This document shows, piece by piece, positions 1 to 8,493 of a stretch of DNA of 64,000 nt (within the stretch, counting starts at the first letter, position 1; each line of letters begins with the position of its first letter). Made by a program: the position numbers and the translations under genes. The DNA is from Chryseobacterium ginsenosidimutans (lineage in GTDB: Bacteria; Bacteroidota; Bacteroidia; Flavobacteriales; Weeksellaceae). The DNA lies in the NCBI RefSeq assembly GCF_024807225.1, contig NZ_JANUCO010000001.1, positions 1,116,001-1,180,000 on the forward strand, in the 5' to 3' direction. Below the pieces are notes generated by a model that was not told the origin of the DNA, did not search any database, and saw nothing but the letters and a program-made list of their open reading frames with translations.

Positions 1-207
1 GAAATAATCCACTTCCACATTGGGAAATTCGGCAACGGAATTTTGGATAAATTCCATCCTTTTCTCCAGCGGAAACATGTATTTCTTCTGAGAATTTTGT
101 CCGATCGCAATGATTAACTTATCAAAAAGCGGTGCCGCTCTTTCTATAATATCATAATGTCCTAAAGTAATGGGATCAAATGACCCCGGAAAAACAGCGA
201 TTTTCAT
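1..207 (-). CDS. coaD: Pantetheine-phosphate adenylyltransferase, 3' end outside window
   Basis: Only the first 69 codons are present; the gene runs off the left edge. The N-terminus reads MKIAVFPGSFDP followed by ITLGH, the nucleotidyltransferase (T/HxGH) active-site signature of CoaD, which adenylates 4'-phosphopantetheine in coenzyme A synthesis. A second conserved stretch, AIGQNSQKKYMF, follows. It starts one base after the ddl stop codon, so the two are almost certainly co-transcribed. I did not find this gene in an ORF listing with a length cut-off; I read it directly from the reverse complement. Family assignment is firm; the C-terminus cannot be checked. Confidence 0.95.
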   Translation of the reverse strand, partial: MKIAVFPGSFDPITLGHYDIIERAAPLFDKLIIAIGQNSQKKYMFPLEKRMEFIQNSVAEFPNVEVDYF

Positions 208-208
208 A

Positions 209-1201
209 CTATTTTGATTTTTTAGCTAAGGCTTTTTCAACTTCGTTTCCACAAAGATCTGTGATAGAAATTCCGTAAATTTTTGCCTGTTGAGGAAGAA
301 TACTTGCAGGAGAAAATCCCGGATTGGTATTCATTTCCAGCATATAAGGAATTCCGTTCATTAAAATAAATTCACTTCTTGAAAAACCACTCATTCCAAG
401 AGAATTATAGGCTCTTTTTGATATTTCTTCAACTCTGATTCTGGTTTCGTCGTCGATTCTTGCAGGGGTAATTTCTTCGGAAGCACCTTCATATTTGGCT
501 TCATAATCGAAAAATTCATTTTGAGGAACAATTTCTGTAATTCCCAAAACGATGGTCTCTCCTTTATAATCGATCACTCCTACAGAAACTTCCATTCCGT
601 CGAGGAAACTTTCAATTAAAATCTCATTATCTTCTTTAAAAGCAATTTCTGTGGCAGCAATTAATTCTGATTTTTCTTTAACCTTAGAAATTCCCAGCGA
701 AGAACCTGACTGATTGGGTTTCACGAAAACAGGAAGCCCAAGATTTTCAATGATTTCATCAACATTAATTTCTTCTCCTTTTCTTAAATAAACACTTTTC
801 GCAGAAGGAATTCCGTATTTTGAAAGTACGGCTAATGTATCTTTTTTATTGAAAGTTAAAGCACTTTGATAAAAATCGCAACCGGTATATTTTTGTCCGA
901 TCGCGTCCCAATAAGCCTGAAGAATTCCGTTTTCACCCGGTGTTCCGTGGATAATATTGAAGCAGACATCGAATTTCAGTGTTTCATTATTATCTAATGC
1001 AACTGAAAAATCTCCCTTGTTGATGTTGTGTTTTTTATCATTTTCACCTAAAAAATACCATTCATCTTTAAGGATAACCACTTTATATACATCGTAAAGT
1101 TCTCTATCTAAGGAATCATAAATTAATTGTCCGCTTTTTAATGATACAACATATTCGTCCGAATAGCCTCCCATTACTACGGCAACTTGTTTTTTGCTCA
1201 T
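209..1201 (-). CDS. ddl: D-alanine--D-alanine ligase
   Basis: ATP-grasp enzyme joining two D-Ala molecules for peptidoglycan precursor synthesis in the cytoplasm. Visible landmarks are HGTPGENG near residue 85 (family HGxxGEdG motif), VKPNQSGSSLGIS near 160 (ATP-binding strand and glycine loop), and EMNTNPGFS near 290 (metal-binding Glu/Asn and the C-terminal motif). At about 330 residues it is of normal length. Two in-frame ATGs lie six bases apart (1207 and 1201); I prefer the second, MSKKQVAVVMGG, because it places the beta1 strand at the usual distance. A TAAATTTG box (1224-1231, minus strand) sits just upstream. It is followed immediately by coaD and diverges from the PASTA gene. Confidence 0.95.
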   Translation of the reverse strand: MSKKQVAVVMGGYSDEYVVSLKSGQLIYDSLDRELYDVYKVVILKDEWYFLGENDKKHNINKGDFSVALDNNETLKFDVCFNIIHGTPGENGILQAYWDAIGQKYTGCDFYQSALTFNKKDTLAVLSKYGIPSAKSVYLRKGEEINVDEIIENLGLPVFVKPNQSGSSLGISKVKEKSELIAATEIAFKEDNEILIESFLDGMEVSVGVIDYKGETIVLGITEIVPQNEFFDYEAKYEGASEEITPARIDDETRIRVEEISKRAYNSLGMSGFSRSEFILMNGIPYMLEMNTNPGFSPASILPQQAKIYGISITDLCGNEVEKALAKKSK

Positions 1202-1223
1202 AACCATATAGTATCAATTAAGG

Positions 1224-1231
1224 CAAATTTA
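1224..1231 (-). promoter_or_regulatory. Bacteroidetes-type -7 box for ddl-coaD
   Basis: Reverse complement reads TAAATTTG, an exact TAnnTTTG match, about 20 bases upstream of the ddl start. No convincing TTG -33 element is seen at the usual spacing, so the call rests on the -7 box and position. Confidence 0.6.
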
Positions 1232-1323
1232 ATCATTTTATATAATGGAGAACTGCAATTTTAGAAATTTTAAGCTCAAAAATGAAATGTGTTAAATAAA
1301 AAGGACATTAGAAAATTATTAAT

Positions 1324-1331
1324 TATATTTG
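1324..1331 (+). promoter_or_regulatory. Bacteroidetes-type -7 box for PASTA gene
   Basis: TATATTTG matches TAnnTTTG exactly and lies 25 bases before the ATG of the PASTA-domain gene. Together with the ddl box on the other strand it gives a divergent promoter region of about 150 bases. Confidence 0.6.
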
Positions 1332-1356
1332 CTGTCTAATTATAGTCATTTTAAGT

Positions 1357-2490
1357 ATGCTTAAATCACTTTTCAATTGGAAAGTTTTACTGAACTTAGT
1401 CGTAGCCATCGGTGTTTTTGTGGGGTTGGTTTGGCTTACATTTCGTTGGTTAGAATATCATACTAATCATGGTCAGGAAATTCCGGTTCCAAATATCGTT
1501 AATAAATCTGTACAGGAAGCCATCAAAATATTGGATGATTCCGGATTAGAATATGAAGTAGACAGTCCACAGTATAACCCTAAATACAGACCTTTTCAGG
1601 TATTGCAGGTATATCCTACACCAGGTTCTCGTGTGAAAGACGGCAGAGCAATTTTATTAAAAGTAAATCCAAGAACTTGGGCGAGAGTGGAAGTTCCTGA
1701 TGTTATTAATAAATATTCGGGTCTTGCTTTCCAGAGATTGGAGCAGGTGGGATTGAAAGTGGGTGACACGATTTACGAACCGAGCATTCAGAAAGATGCG
1801 GTTATAAGAATATTATATAAAGGCGCTGAAATAAAACCTAAAACAAAACTGGCAAGATTCTCTGTCGTAGATGTTGTGATAGGTTCTGGACCGATGCGAA
1901 ATATATCGATTCCGAATGTTGTAGGATTAACGGTGAAAGAAGCACGAGTGCTGATTGCAAGAAGTATGTTTGAGGTTGGTCTTGTGGATCATGAAGATGG
2001 AAGCAAAGATGAATCAGACGTTATTTACTACCAAGATCCGGCGGCAGGAGATGTCCGGGATCAGGGAATGCAGATCGATCTCTGGGCGAGTAAAAAAACG
2101 TTGGCCGAATTGAGCGCTAAAATAGAACAACTGAATTCTACCTACAGAATGAAAGTAGATACGGCTTTGCCTCCGGTACATTATGAGGAAGTTCCTAGAC
2201 ATCAGGAACCTAGTTATGATACGCCACCTCCGCCGGTAACACCAAGAAGAGAGAATCCGAGACCTGCAACGGAGGCTCCGAAAACAGATGTAACGAAGAC
2301 AACAACTACGAAGCCGACCGCTTCCGTAACTGAAAATAATAAACCTAAAACTACTTCTTCAGGAAGTAGTTCTGGTAATACTGCAGGTTCAAGTAATAAT
2401 AAACCGACAAGTACTAATAATAAACCAACCACTACAACGGCACAAAAACCTGCCGAAAAGCCAAAAGCAAAAAAAGTAGTCGTAGAGTAA
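1357..2490 (+). CDS. PASTA domain-containing single-pass membrane protein
   Basis: 377 residues. A short cytoplasmic N-terminus is followed by one membrane segment (about residues 9-29) and three PASTA domains starting near residues 42 (VPNIVNKSVQEA), 112 (VPDVINKYSG) and 183 (IPNVVGLTVKEA), so the repeats should lie in the periplasm. After about residue 250 the protein becomes a low-complexity Pro/Thr/Ser/Lys tail to the C-terminus. PASTA domains are known from penicillin-binding proteins and Ser/Thr kinases, where they sense muropeptide or septal wall; here no kinase or transpeptidase domain is attached. Neighbours (divergent ddl, downstream rluD-like gene) fit a cell-wall role, but function is inferred. 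A hairpin terminator-like structure follows the gene. Confidence 0.85.
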   Translation: MLKSLFNWKVLLNLVVAIGVFVGLVWLTFRWLEYHTNHGQEIPVPNIVNKSVQEAIKILDDSGLEYEVDSPQYNPKYRPFQVLQVYPTPGSRVKDGRAILLKVNPRTWARVEVPDVINKYSGLAFQRLEQVGLKVGDTIYEPSIQKDAVIRILYKGAEIKPKTKLARFSVVDVVIGSGPMRNISIPNVVGLTVKEARVLIARSMFEVGLVDHEDGSKDESDVIYYQDPAAGDVRDQGMQIDLWASKKTLAELSAKIEQLNSTYRMKVDTALPPVHYEEVPRHQEPSYDTPPPPVTPRRENPRPATEAPKTDVTKTTTTKPTASVTENNKPKTTSSGSSSGNTAGSSNNKPTSTNNKPTTTTAQKPAEKPKAKKVVVE

Positions 2491-2512
2491 TTATTTAAAA
2501 GCATAAAAAATA

Positions 2513-2547
2513 AAGGCTTCAACTTTCATTATGTTGAAGCTTTTTGT
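2513..2547 (+). terminator. Rho-independent terminator after PASTA gene
   Basis: An 11-bp stem (2513-2523 with 2533-2543, one G-U pair, core GCTTCAAC/GTTGAAGC) and a 9-base loop is followed by a T run. It lies between the PASTA gene and the co-directional rluD-like gene. Confidence 0.75.
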
Positions 2548-2562
2548 ATAAAAGATAAAACA

Positions 2563-3637
2563 ATGACAGAAGATAACGAAGAATTTTTAGATGAAGAATT
2601 ATTAGACCAGAACAGTATCGATGCTATTGATATTGATGAGGAAAATAAAGGGTTGTATGAGCATCTTAACATCATTGTTGATAAGAATCAGGATCCTTTA
2701 AGAATAGATAAGTTTTTATTAATACACCGTCATAATTCATCAAGAAATAAGATTTCGCAGACCTGCAGAGCGGGAAATGTTGTTGTGAACGGAGTTTCTG
2801 TTAAGCAAAATTATCGTGTAAAGCCGGGAGATCAGGTTTCTGTTTTACTGGCGCATCCGCCGAGAGAGAATTTTATTATTCCTCAGAATATTCCTATTAA
2901 TATTGTATATGAAGATGATGATTTGGTGGTGGTAGACAAAGAACCCGGGATGGTAGTACATCCTGGATTCGGAAACTGGGACGGAACATTGGTGAATGCT
3001 TTGGCCTACCATTTTGAGCAGAACAATCAAAAGTCTGATCTTGACAGGGTAGGATTGGTTCACAGAATCGATAAAGATACTTCAGGACTTTTAGTTATTG
3101 CAAAAACTGAATATGCGCTAAGCTTTTTGGCAAAACAGTTTTTCGACAGGAAAACCAGAAGATTGTACTGGGCTTTTGTTTGGGGCAACGTACAGGACGA
3201 TGAAGGTACGATAAGAGGTCACATAGGGCGTCATCCCAAAAACAGGATGCAGATGCACACTTATGTAGATGGAAGCCACGGAAAGCATGCGGTGACGCAT
3301 TACAAAGTTTTAGAAAGATTTAAATATATGACTTGGGTAGAGTGTAAATTGGAGACGGGAAGAAACCCACCAGATCCGTGCGCACTTCAAACACATTGGT
3401 CATACTTTATTTAATGATGAAAGATACGAAGGTCATACACCTCTCCGAGGAGTGAATCTTCCTAAGTATAAGCAGTTTATAAAAAATGTTTTCGAAATTT
3501 TGCCTAGACATGCACTTCATGCGCATACTTTAGGATTTATACATCCAACGACCAAGAAAGAATTATATTTTGAGAGCCCAATGCCGAAAGATATGACGGA
3601 TGCTGTAAAAAAATGGAGAAATTATTTAGAAAACTAA
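2563..3637 (+). CDS. rluD: RluD-family 23S rRNA pseudouridine synthase, frameshifted
   Basis: Converts specific uridines of 23S rRNA to pseudouridine. Order: acidic N-terminus, S4 RNA-binding domain (about residues 45-110), then the catalytic domain with HRIDKDTSGLL near 166 containing the catalytic Asp. The reading frame breaks at 3361-3367, where AGAAACC stands for the expected AGAACC: removing one A restores LETGRTHQIRAH, the invariant family motif, and the frame then runs to the stop at 3637 (357 residues after correction, normal length). As written the first frame stops at 3414. Because both halves are perfectly conserved, I treat this as one gene with a single-base insertion, probably a sequence error. 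Confidence 0.9.
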
Positions 3638-3657
3638 AAATATATTGAGAATTTTTT

Positions 3658-3665
3658 TATATTTG
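3658..3665 (+). promoter_or_regulatory. -7 box for PorP/SprF gene
   Basis: TATATTTG, an exact TAnnTTTG match, 24 bases before the preferred ATG at 3689. No TTG at a good spacing. Confidence 0.55.
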
Positions 3666-3688
3666 TTGAATTGAAATCAAGATTTGTT

Positions 3689-4639
3689 ATGAGAAAACTA
3701 TATGCTATAGTATGTTTAGCTCTTTTGTCAAATGCATACAAAGCACAAGAAACTTTACCGTACTACCAACAATATCTTTTAGATGGTGAGTTTTTGTTCA
3801 ACCCAGCACAATACGGAAAAACGGACTACGTGCAGCTTAATCTTAACTATCAGCAGCAATTTTCAAAGTTTAGCGAATCTCCCAATGTACAGTCAGTGGG
3901 GATTAACGCGAATATCTTTGATAGAGTAGGGGCAGGTTTATCTGTATTTAGAGACAGTAATGGTCCTATTTCTGCGGGCGGTATTACAGCTGGTGCTTCA
4001 TATTTTATTCCTCTTAGTAGTGAAGGAGATAGAAAAGATCAATTCTCTTTTGGTACAAGCGTAAGCTTCTATAATATGAATTTTGATTATTCTAAAATTA
4101 ATACGCAGGACGCGTCAGATCCTTTATTGCAAGGTAGTGAGAGTAATATCTTCATGGCGTATGCAAACTTTGGGGCACAAGCTACATACAGAAACATCTT
4201 CGCTGGAGTTTCTGTGAACGACATCGCTCTTACCAACGATGAGGCGATCGTAAACGGACGTGAGCCTTCTCCAATCAAGTTCTTCTTAAACTTAGGATAT
4301 GATTGGCATATTGGAGATAATATTTATTTCACTCCATCAGCGTTAATCAACCTTAACACGAACTCTACAAGAACCGTAGATTACAACTTAATGGCTACGT
4401 TCTTTAATGATATTAATGCATTCTCTTTCGGAGTAAGCTACAGATCTGTTCAAAACAGATTCGACAGTCAGCAATTGCAGATTGCACCGGTTGTAAAAGT
4501 AAGATTCAACAAATTCATGATTGGAGCTACTTACAACCTAGGTTTATCTGATATCCAGGAATATGGAGGAAACAGCTTCATGATCGGATTAGGATATAAC
4601 TTCGATAACTTCATTAATCATAGAGGTTATAGATATTAA
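3689..4639 (+). CDS. PorP/SprF family type IX secretion membrane protein
   Basis: About 316 residues with an N-terminal signal peptide (MRKLYAIVCLALLSNAYKAQ) and the beta-rich pattern of the PorP/SprF family: YYQQYLLDGEFLFNPAQYG near the start, repeated amphipathic strands with G-[AS]-[SG]-Y patterns, and a terminal aromatic residue (HRGYRY) typical of outer-membrane barrels. Known members work with gliding or T9SS components, often beside large T9SS-secreted adhesins; no such partner is adjacent here. An upstream in-frame TTG (3671) exists, but the ATG at 3689 fits the signal peptide better. Ends at a strong terminator that touches hemW. Confidence 0.85.
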   Translation: MRKLYAIVCLALLSNAYKAQETLPYYQQYLLDGEFLFNPAQYGKTDYVQLNLNYQQQFSKFSESPNVQSVGINANIFDRVGAGLSVFRDSNGPISAGGITAGASYFIPLSSEGDRKDQFSFGTSVSFYNMNFDYSKINTQDASDPLLQGSESNIFMAYANFGAQATYRNIFAGVSVNDIALTNDEAIVNGREPSPIKFFLNLGYDWHIGDNIYFTPSALINLNTNSTRTVDYNLMATFFNDINAFSFGVSYRSVQNRFDSQQLQIAPVVKVRFNKFMIGATYNLGLSDIQEYGGNSFMIGLGYNFDNFINHRGYRY

Positions 4640-4662
4640 TCAATTTAATTTAAATAAATTTG

Positions 4663-4690
4663 AGCTCTGAATTTTTTCAGAGCTTTTTTT
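4663..4690 (+). terminator. Rho-independent terminator abutting hemW start
   Basis: Perfect 8-bp stem AGCTCTGA (4663-4670) / TCAGAGCT (4677-4684), 6-base loop, then seven T. The T run ends at 4690 and the hemW ATG is 4691. Confidence 0.85.
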
Positions 4691-5816
4691 ATGATTTATA
4701 TTCACATCCCGTTCTGTAAGCAAAAGTGCAGCTACTGTAATTTCCACTTTTCAACGTCTTTAAATTTTAAAGATGAGATGATTGCTGCCATGAAAAAGGA
4801 AATCTTTTTGCGAAAAGATGAGCTTGAAAACAAAAAATTACAGTCACTTTACTTTGGCGGAGGTACGCCTTCTATCCTTTCTCCCGACGAAATTCATTCT
4901 TTAATAGATGAAGTCTTAAAATATTTCAGTTTTGATAGAGATATTGAGATCACTTTAGAAGCCAATCCGGATGATTTGGATAAAAACTTTTTAAAAGGCT
5001 TATCAAATTCTCCAATAAATCGTCTGTCAATTGGTACGCAAAGTTTCTTTGAGGAAGATTTAAAGCTAATGAATCGAGCACATACAGCTTCCGAAGCGGA
5101 AGGTTTCTATTAAAAGAGCGCAGGATTTCGGCTTTGAAAACCTTAGTATTGACTTAATTTACGGTTCACCAACCTCCAATCTTGAAATTTGGAAGGAGAA
5201 TTTAAACAAAACAATTGCCCTTGAAGTCCCGCATATTTCATCTTATGCTTTAACGGTGGAGCCAAAAACAGCGTTGGAAAACTGGATTGCTAAAGGAAAA
5301 GTACTCAGTCCGAAGGAAGAAGAACAAAATAAAGAGTTTTATTATCTGTCAGATTTCTTAAAAGACAATGGTTTTGATCATTATGAAGTTTCCAATTTTG
5401 GAAAACCGGGCTTTTATTCAAGGCATAATTCCGCGTATTGGAAGTATAAAGAGTACTTGGGAATCGGTCCGTCTGCACATTCTTACAATGGTTTTGATGT
5501 CAGAAGCTGGAACGTTGCCAATAATCAGCAGTTCATTAAGAAATTAAACTCCAATTTGTTGGCTAAAGAAGAAGAAATTCTCTCTCAAAACGATCAGTTT
5601 AATGAAATGATCATGATCGGACTGAGAACAATTTGGGGAGTTGATCTCGAAAGTTTAAAAGAAAAGTTTAATAATAAAGTTCTGGATCATTTTCAGAGTG
5701 AAATTAAATCAAAACTGGAAGAAGAAATTCTTGTCATTGAGAATAATCATCTTAAAATTCCGGAAAAACACTGGTTTATGGCAGACGGAATTGCCTCCGA
5801 TTTGTTTATTGTTTAA
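4691..5816 (+). CDS. hemW: HemW-like radical SAM heme chaperone, frameshifted
   Basis: Radical SAM protein of the HemW / coproporphyrinogen III oxidase-like family. The cluster motif C9-K-Q-K-C13-S-Y-C16 binds the 4Fe-4S/SAM centre; FGGGTPS near residue 56 is the SAM-binding glycine motif, and EANPDDL and SIGTQSF follow. The N-terminal frame stops at 5113. The context at 5102-5108 is GGTTTCT; dropping one T gives SEAEGSIKRAQDFGFENLSIDLIYG, matching the family, and the frame continues to 5816 (374 residues corrected, normal size). HemW proteins deliver heme to membrane targets rather than oxidising coproporphyrinogen. The start lies directly after a terminator T-run. Confidence 0.88.
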
Positions 5817-5877
5817 GCGGAAAAGAGTCGTTTGTGAAAAACTTCCAACATCCAGCTTCCAGCATCAACAATTTCAC

Positions 5878-5885
5878 TATTTTTG
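5878..5885 (+). promoter_or_regulatory. -7 box for murI
   Basis: TATTTTTG matches TAnnTTTG and lies 20 bases before the TTG start of murI. No good -33 element was found. Confidence 0.45.
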
Positions 5886-5905
5886 TATAAAATTTCAACT
5901 CAATT

Positions 5906-6736
5906 TTGAAAACTAAAAAGCAAGATTATTCGCATCTTTCACCAAAACAGCCTATCGGAATTTTTGATAGCGGAGTTGGAGGATTAACGGTGGCCAAAGA
6001 AATAAAGAGACTTCTTCCCAACGAAGATCTTATCTATTTCGGAGATACGAAACACCTTCCGTACGGTGAAAAATCGAAAGAAGCGATCATCGAATATTCT
6101 ACGAAAATCACTAATTTTTTGTTGGAACAAAATTGTAAAGCGATTGTAATTGCCTGCAATACGGCGACAGCAAATGCTTTGAATGAAGTAATGAAATCTG
6201 TAGCAGGAAAAGTTCCGGTAATTGACGTAATTAATCCTGTGGCGGAAAAAGTGTCATATGAAATTCACAATAACGTAGGCGTAATTGCGACGAAAGCAAC
6301 CGTGAATTCAGGATTGTATAAGAAAAGTATTCGTAAGCATAATAAATGGATCAAGGTGGATGAATTGGCGACGCCATTATTAGTTCCTGCGATTGAAGAA
6401 GGTTTTAAAAATCATCCGATTACGCATGCGATTATTTACAATTATTTGAGTAATAGTAAATTAAAAAATATTGAAACGTTGATTTTAGGATGTACCCATT
6501 ATCCTTTATTAATTGATGAAATCAAGCAATATTACGGAAATCGCGTTCGTGTAATTGATTCTCCAAATATTGTTGCCAATCATTTGAAGATCATTCTGGA
6601 TAAATACAATCTTTTAAATGAAAGCAATCCAAAACCGAATTATCATTTTTATCTTTCGGATTTAACGAAAAATTTTGAAAAAATATCAAAGAAATTCTTT
6701 GGAAAAAGCATCGACTTAGAATTTAAAGTATTATAA
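5906..6736 (+). CDS. murI: Glutamate racemase
   Basis: Interconverts L- and D-glutamate for peptidoglycan. Shows IGIFDSGVGG near residue 17, FGDTKHLPYG near 45, the first catalytic Cys in ACNTATAN (C84) and the second in GCTHYPLL (C196). 276 residues is usual for the family. The start is TTG at 5906: no ATG or GTG precedes the conserved IGIFDSG motif in frame, and the next Met is at about residue 96, so TTG is the only sensible start. Not in an obvious operon; the upstream spacer contains short CTTCCAACATC/CTTCCAGCATC repeats. A bidirectional hairpin separates it from the convergent nitroreductase. Confidence 0.93.
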   Translation: MKTKKQDYSHLSPKQPIGIFDSGVGGLTVAKEIKRLLPNEDLIYFGDTKHLPYGEKSKEAIIEYSTKITNFLLEQNCKAIVIACNTATANALNEVMKSVAGKVPVIDVINPVAEKVSYEIHNNVGVIATKATVNSGLYKKSIRKHNKWIKVDELATPLLVPAIEEGFKNHPITHAIIYNYLSNSKLKNIETLILGCTHYPLLIDEIKQYYGNRVRVIDSPNIVANHLKIILDKYNLLNESNPKPNYHFYLSDLTKNFEKISKKFFGKSIDLEFKVL

Positions 6737-6744
6737 AAACAAAA

Positions 6745-6779
6745 AGCTGTCTCATTTGAAACAGCTATTTTCTTTATTT
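6745..6779. terminator. Bidirectional terminator, murI / nitroreductase
   Basis: Stem AGCTGT (6745-6750) / ACAGCT (6761-6766), extendable with one mismatch, with A-rich left and T-rich right flanks, between convergent gene ends. Confidence 0.7.
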
Positions 6780-7378
6780 TACATTTCCAAAATCACATTC
6801 TTACTTTCCAATCTCTTTTTTGGCGTATGAATAGGTTGATTGCTGTCATTTTCAGATTTTTCACCGATCGCCACGGCAAATAGAGTTTCATACTTTTCAT
6901 TATTCAAAATCGCATTATACTTATCATTTTCAATTCCTTCCATCGGAGTAGAATCGATTTCCATCGCTGCACAAGCGGAAAGCAAAACGCCAAGGGAAAG
7001 ATAAACCTGATGTTTTAGCCAGGATTTTATTTCAGCTTCACCTTTTGGTTTTACAAACGTTTTATAATAATTTACAGATCCTTCCGGCAAATTTTCTTCA
7101 ATTTGTTTCTCAAAATCTTCGGGATTTTTAATCACCTGAAAAATGATCAGATAACTACTGTCCAATACTTTTTCCTTGTTGAAATAAGAAACTTCTGCGA
7201 GTTGTTCTTTAATTTCAGGATTATTCACAAAAACAAAATTCCATGGCTGACTGTTGATGGAAGAAGGACTTAAATGTAAAATTTCTTTAAGCATCTGTAC
7301 TTTTTCGTCACTTATTTTTCCTTGAGGATTATACTTTTTCACGGTATATCTCGATTTCATTTTCTCTAAAAAGTTCAT
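6779..7378 (-). CDS. Nitroreductase family NAD(P)H-dependent oxidoreductase
   Basis: 199-residue FMN enzyme of the NfsB/oxygen-insensitive nitroreductase family. FMN-phosphate contacts are expected from SRYTVKKYNP near the start, and SPSSINSQPWNFVFV near residue 36 is the second family signature. GVLLSACAAMEIDSTPMEG near 130 is the loop usually preceding the dimer/flavin site. The physiological substrate cannot be told from sequence. The gene diverges from an HxlR-type regulator, a common pairing in which the regulator responds to electrophiles or quinones and controls the reductase. Its promoter box (7407-7414, minus) overlaps the regulator's. Confidence 0.88.
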   Translation of the reverse strand: MNFLEKMKSRYTVKKYNPQGKISDEKVQMLKEILHLSPSSINSQPWNFVFVNNPEIKEQLAEVSYFNKEKVLDSSYLIIFQVIKNPEDFEKQIEENLPEGSVNYYKTFVKPKGEAEIKSWLKHQVYLSLGVLLSACAAMEIDSTPMEGIENDKYNAILNNEKYETLFAVAIGEKSENDSNQPIHTPKKRLESKNVILEM

Positions 7379-7403
7379 AATTTTTATACTATATTTTTTA
7401 TAG

Positions 7404-7437
7404 TTGCAAAACTAATTTAAGTTTAATACATTTGCAA
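7404..7437. promoter_or_regulatory. Overlapping divergent promoters, nitroreductase / HxlR regulator
   Basis: Plus strand: TTG at 7404-7406, 20-base spacer, TACATTTG at 7427-7434. Minus strand: TTG from 7435-7437, 20-base spacer, TAGTTTTG from 7407-7414. Both match the Bacteroidetes TTG / TAnnTTTG consensus with identical spacing, so the two promoters lie face to face, and the region is nearly symmetric (TTGCAAAACTA and TACATTTGCAA arms). Likely also the regulator's operator. Confidence 0.75.
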
Positions 7438-7463
7438 TAACGGTCTAAAATGATAGTATAAAA

Positions 7464-7815
7464 ATGTATTCAATCGACAACAAAAAATATCCTTGCTGTA
7501 CAACAGTTACCATGAGATTTATCGGCGGAAAATGGAAAGCGGTAATCCTGTATTACCTTGTAGACGGAGCAAAACGATACAATGAATTAAGAAAATTAAT
7601 GCCGACAATTACGGAAAGAAACTTTAAGTCTTCAATTAAAACAATTGGAAGAAGACAATATTATCAGCAGAAAAGTGTACACGAAAAAACCGCCTTTAAT
7701 GGTAGAATATACCTTAACAGATTTTGGAAAAACGCTGCTTCCTGTTTTAAAAGAAATTGCAAAATGGGGCGAAAGCGCGGTTGTTAGTTCAAAAAAAGTA
7801 GAAGTTGTTGAATAA
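7464..7815 (+). CDS. HxlR-family transcriptional regulator, frameshifted
   Basis: Winged-helix DNA-binding protein. KKYPCCTTVTMRFIGGKWKAVILYYL is split here for length: the Cys pair near residue 10 is the possible redox-sensing Cys of HxlR proteins, and GGKWK marks the recognition fold. The frame breaks at 7617-7623 (AGAAACT for AGAACT). Without the extra A the protein continues ITERTLSLQLKQLEED then SRKVYTKKPP and VEYTLTDFGKTL, all classical HxlR motifs, to a stop at 7813-7815 (116 residues). As written the first frame ends at 7787. Divergent from the nitroreductase that it probably controls. Confidence 0.88.
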
Positions 7816-7825
7816 TGAAGCAAAA

Positions 7826-7850
7826 AAATCAGGAAATTTATTCCTGATTT
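7826..7850. terminator. Bidirectional terminator, HxlR / rsmD
   Basis: Perfect 10-bp stem AAATCAGGAA (7826-7835) / TTCCTGATTT (7841-7850) with a 5-base loop; A-run to the left serves as the minus-strand T-run. The rsmD stop codon lies in the loop. Confidence 0.8.
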
Positions 7851-8425
7851 TCTGTTATTTCTATATTTTCTTGTTTATTCGGTTCAAAAAAACTGAAACT
7901 TACATTTCCGTATTTTCTGGTGTCAACCAAATTTGGATGATCAAATTTCATTCGGCTTTGGTGTTCTACTACCAAAACTCCGTTTTCTTTCAGGTATTTA
8001 TTGTTTAAAACCAAAGAAATCAGTTCGTGGTATTTTTTTTCTTCCATTTCGAAAGGCGCATCAGAAAATACAATCTCATAGCTTTTCTTATTCCTGAATT
8101 TTTTCAGCCAATCGAAAGTGTCACCTCGCTGAACACTTACGTTCAAGCTAAATCCAAGCTCAGAAGCCGTAGAATTCAGAAAACTGGTGTGTTTCGGGTT
8201 CATTTCAACCGAAGTTACATCTTTACATCCTCTCGACGCAAATTCGAAAGTAATTGAGCCAATTCCTGCAAACAAATCAAGCACAGAAATCGACTGCATA
8301 TCATACGTATTCTCCAAAATGCTGAAGAGCGCCTCTTTCGCAAAATCCGTCGTCGGTCTTACGTCAAAATTTTTCGGAGCGGCTATTTTCTTGGCTTTCC
8401 ATTTGCCTGCGATGATTCTGTACAT
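7838..8425 (-). CDS. rsmD: 16S rRNA (guanine(966)-N2)-methyltransferase
   Basis: 195 residues. N-terminal MYRIIAGKWKAKKIAAP and VRPTTDFAKEALFSIL near residue 22 are RsmD signatures (substrate loop). VLDLFAGIGSITFE near 49 is the SAM-binding motif I, VTSVEMN the following acidic strand. The catalytic tetrapeptide, normally DPPY/DPPF, reads DAPF at about residue 121, one substitution from the usual sequence. Upstream on the same strand is a DUF3822 gene, a constant neighbour of rsmD in Flavobacteriia. The terminator hairpin overlaps its last codons. Confidence 0.92.
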   Translation of the reverse strand: MYRIIAGKWKAKKIAAPKNFDVRPTTDFAKEALFSILENTYDMQSISVLDLFAGIGSITFEFASRGCKDVTSVEMNPKHTSFLNSTASELGFSLNVSVQRGDTFDWLKKFRNKKSYEIVFSDAPFEMEEKKYHELISLVLNNKYLKENGVLVVEHQSRMKFDHPNLVDTRKYGNVSFSFFEPNKQENIEITENQE

Positions 8426-8493
8426 GTTGTATAATTGTTAGATTGTAGGTTTAAGCAACAGATGAACGAAAATTGTCACCCGATTCCTGCAAC

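Noticed and set aside
2214..2522. Open frame opposite the PASTA tail
   Set aside because: It is the complement of a low-complexity Thr/Pro/Lys coding region and has Val/Leu-rich composition with no start context; a shadow.
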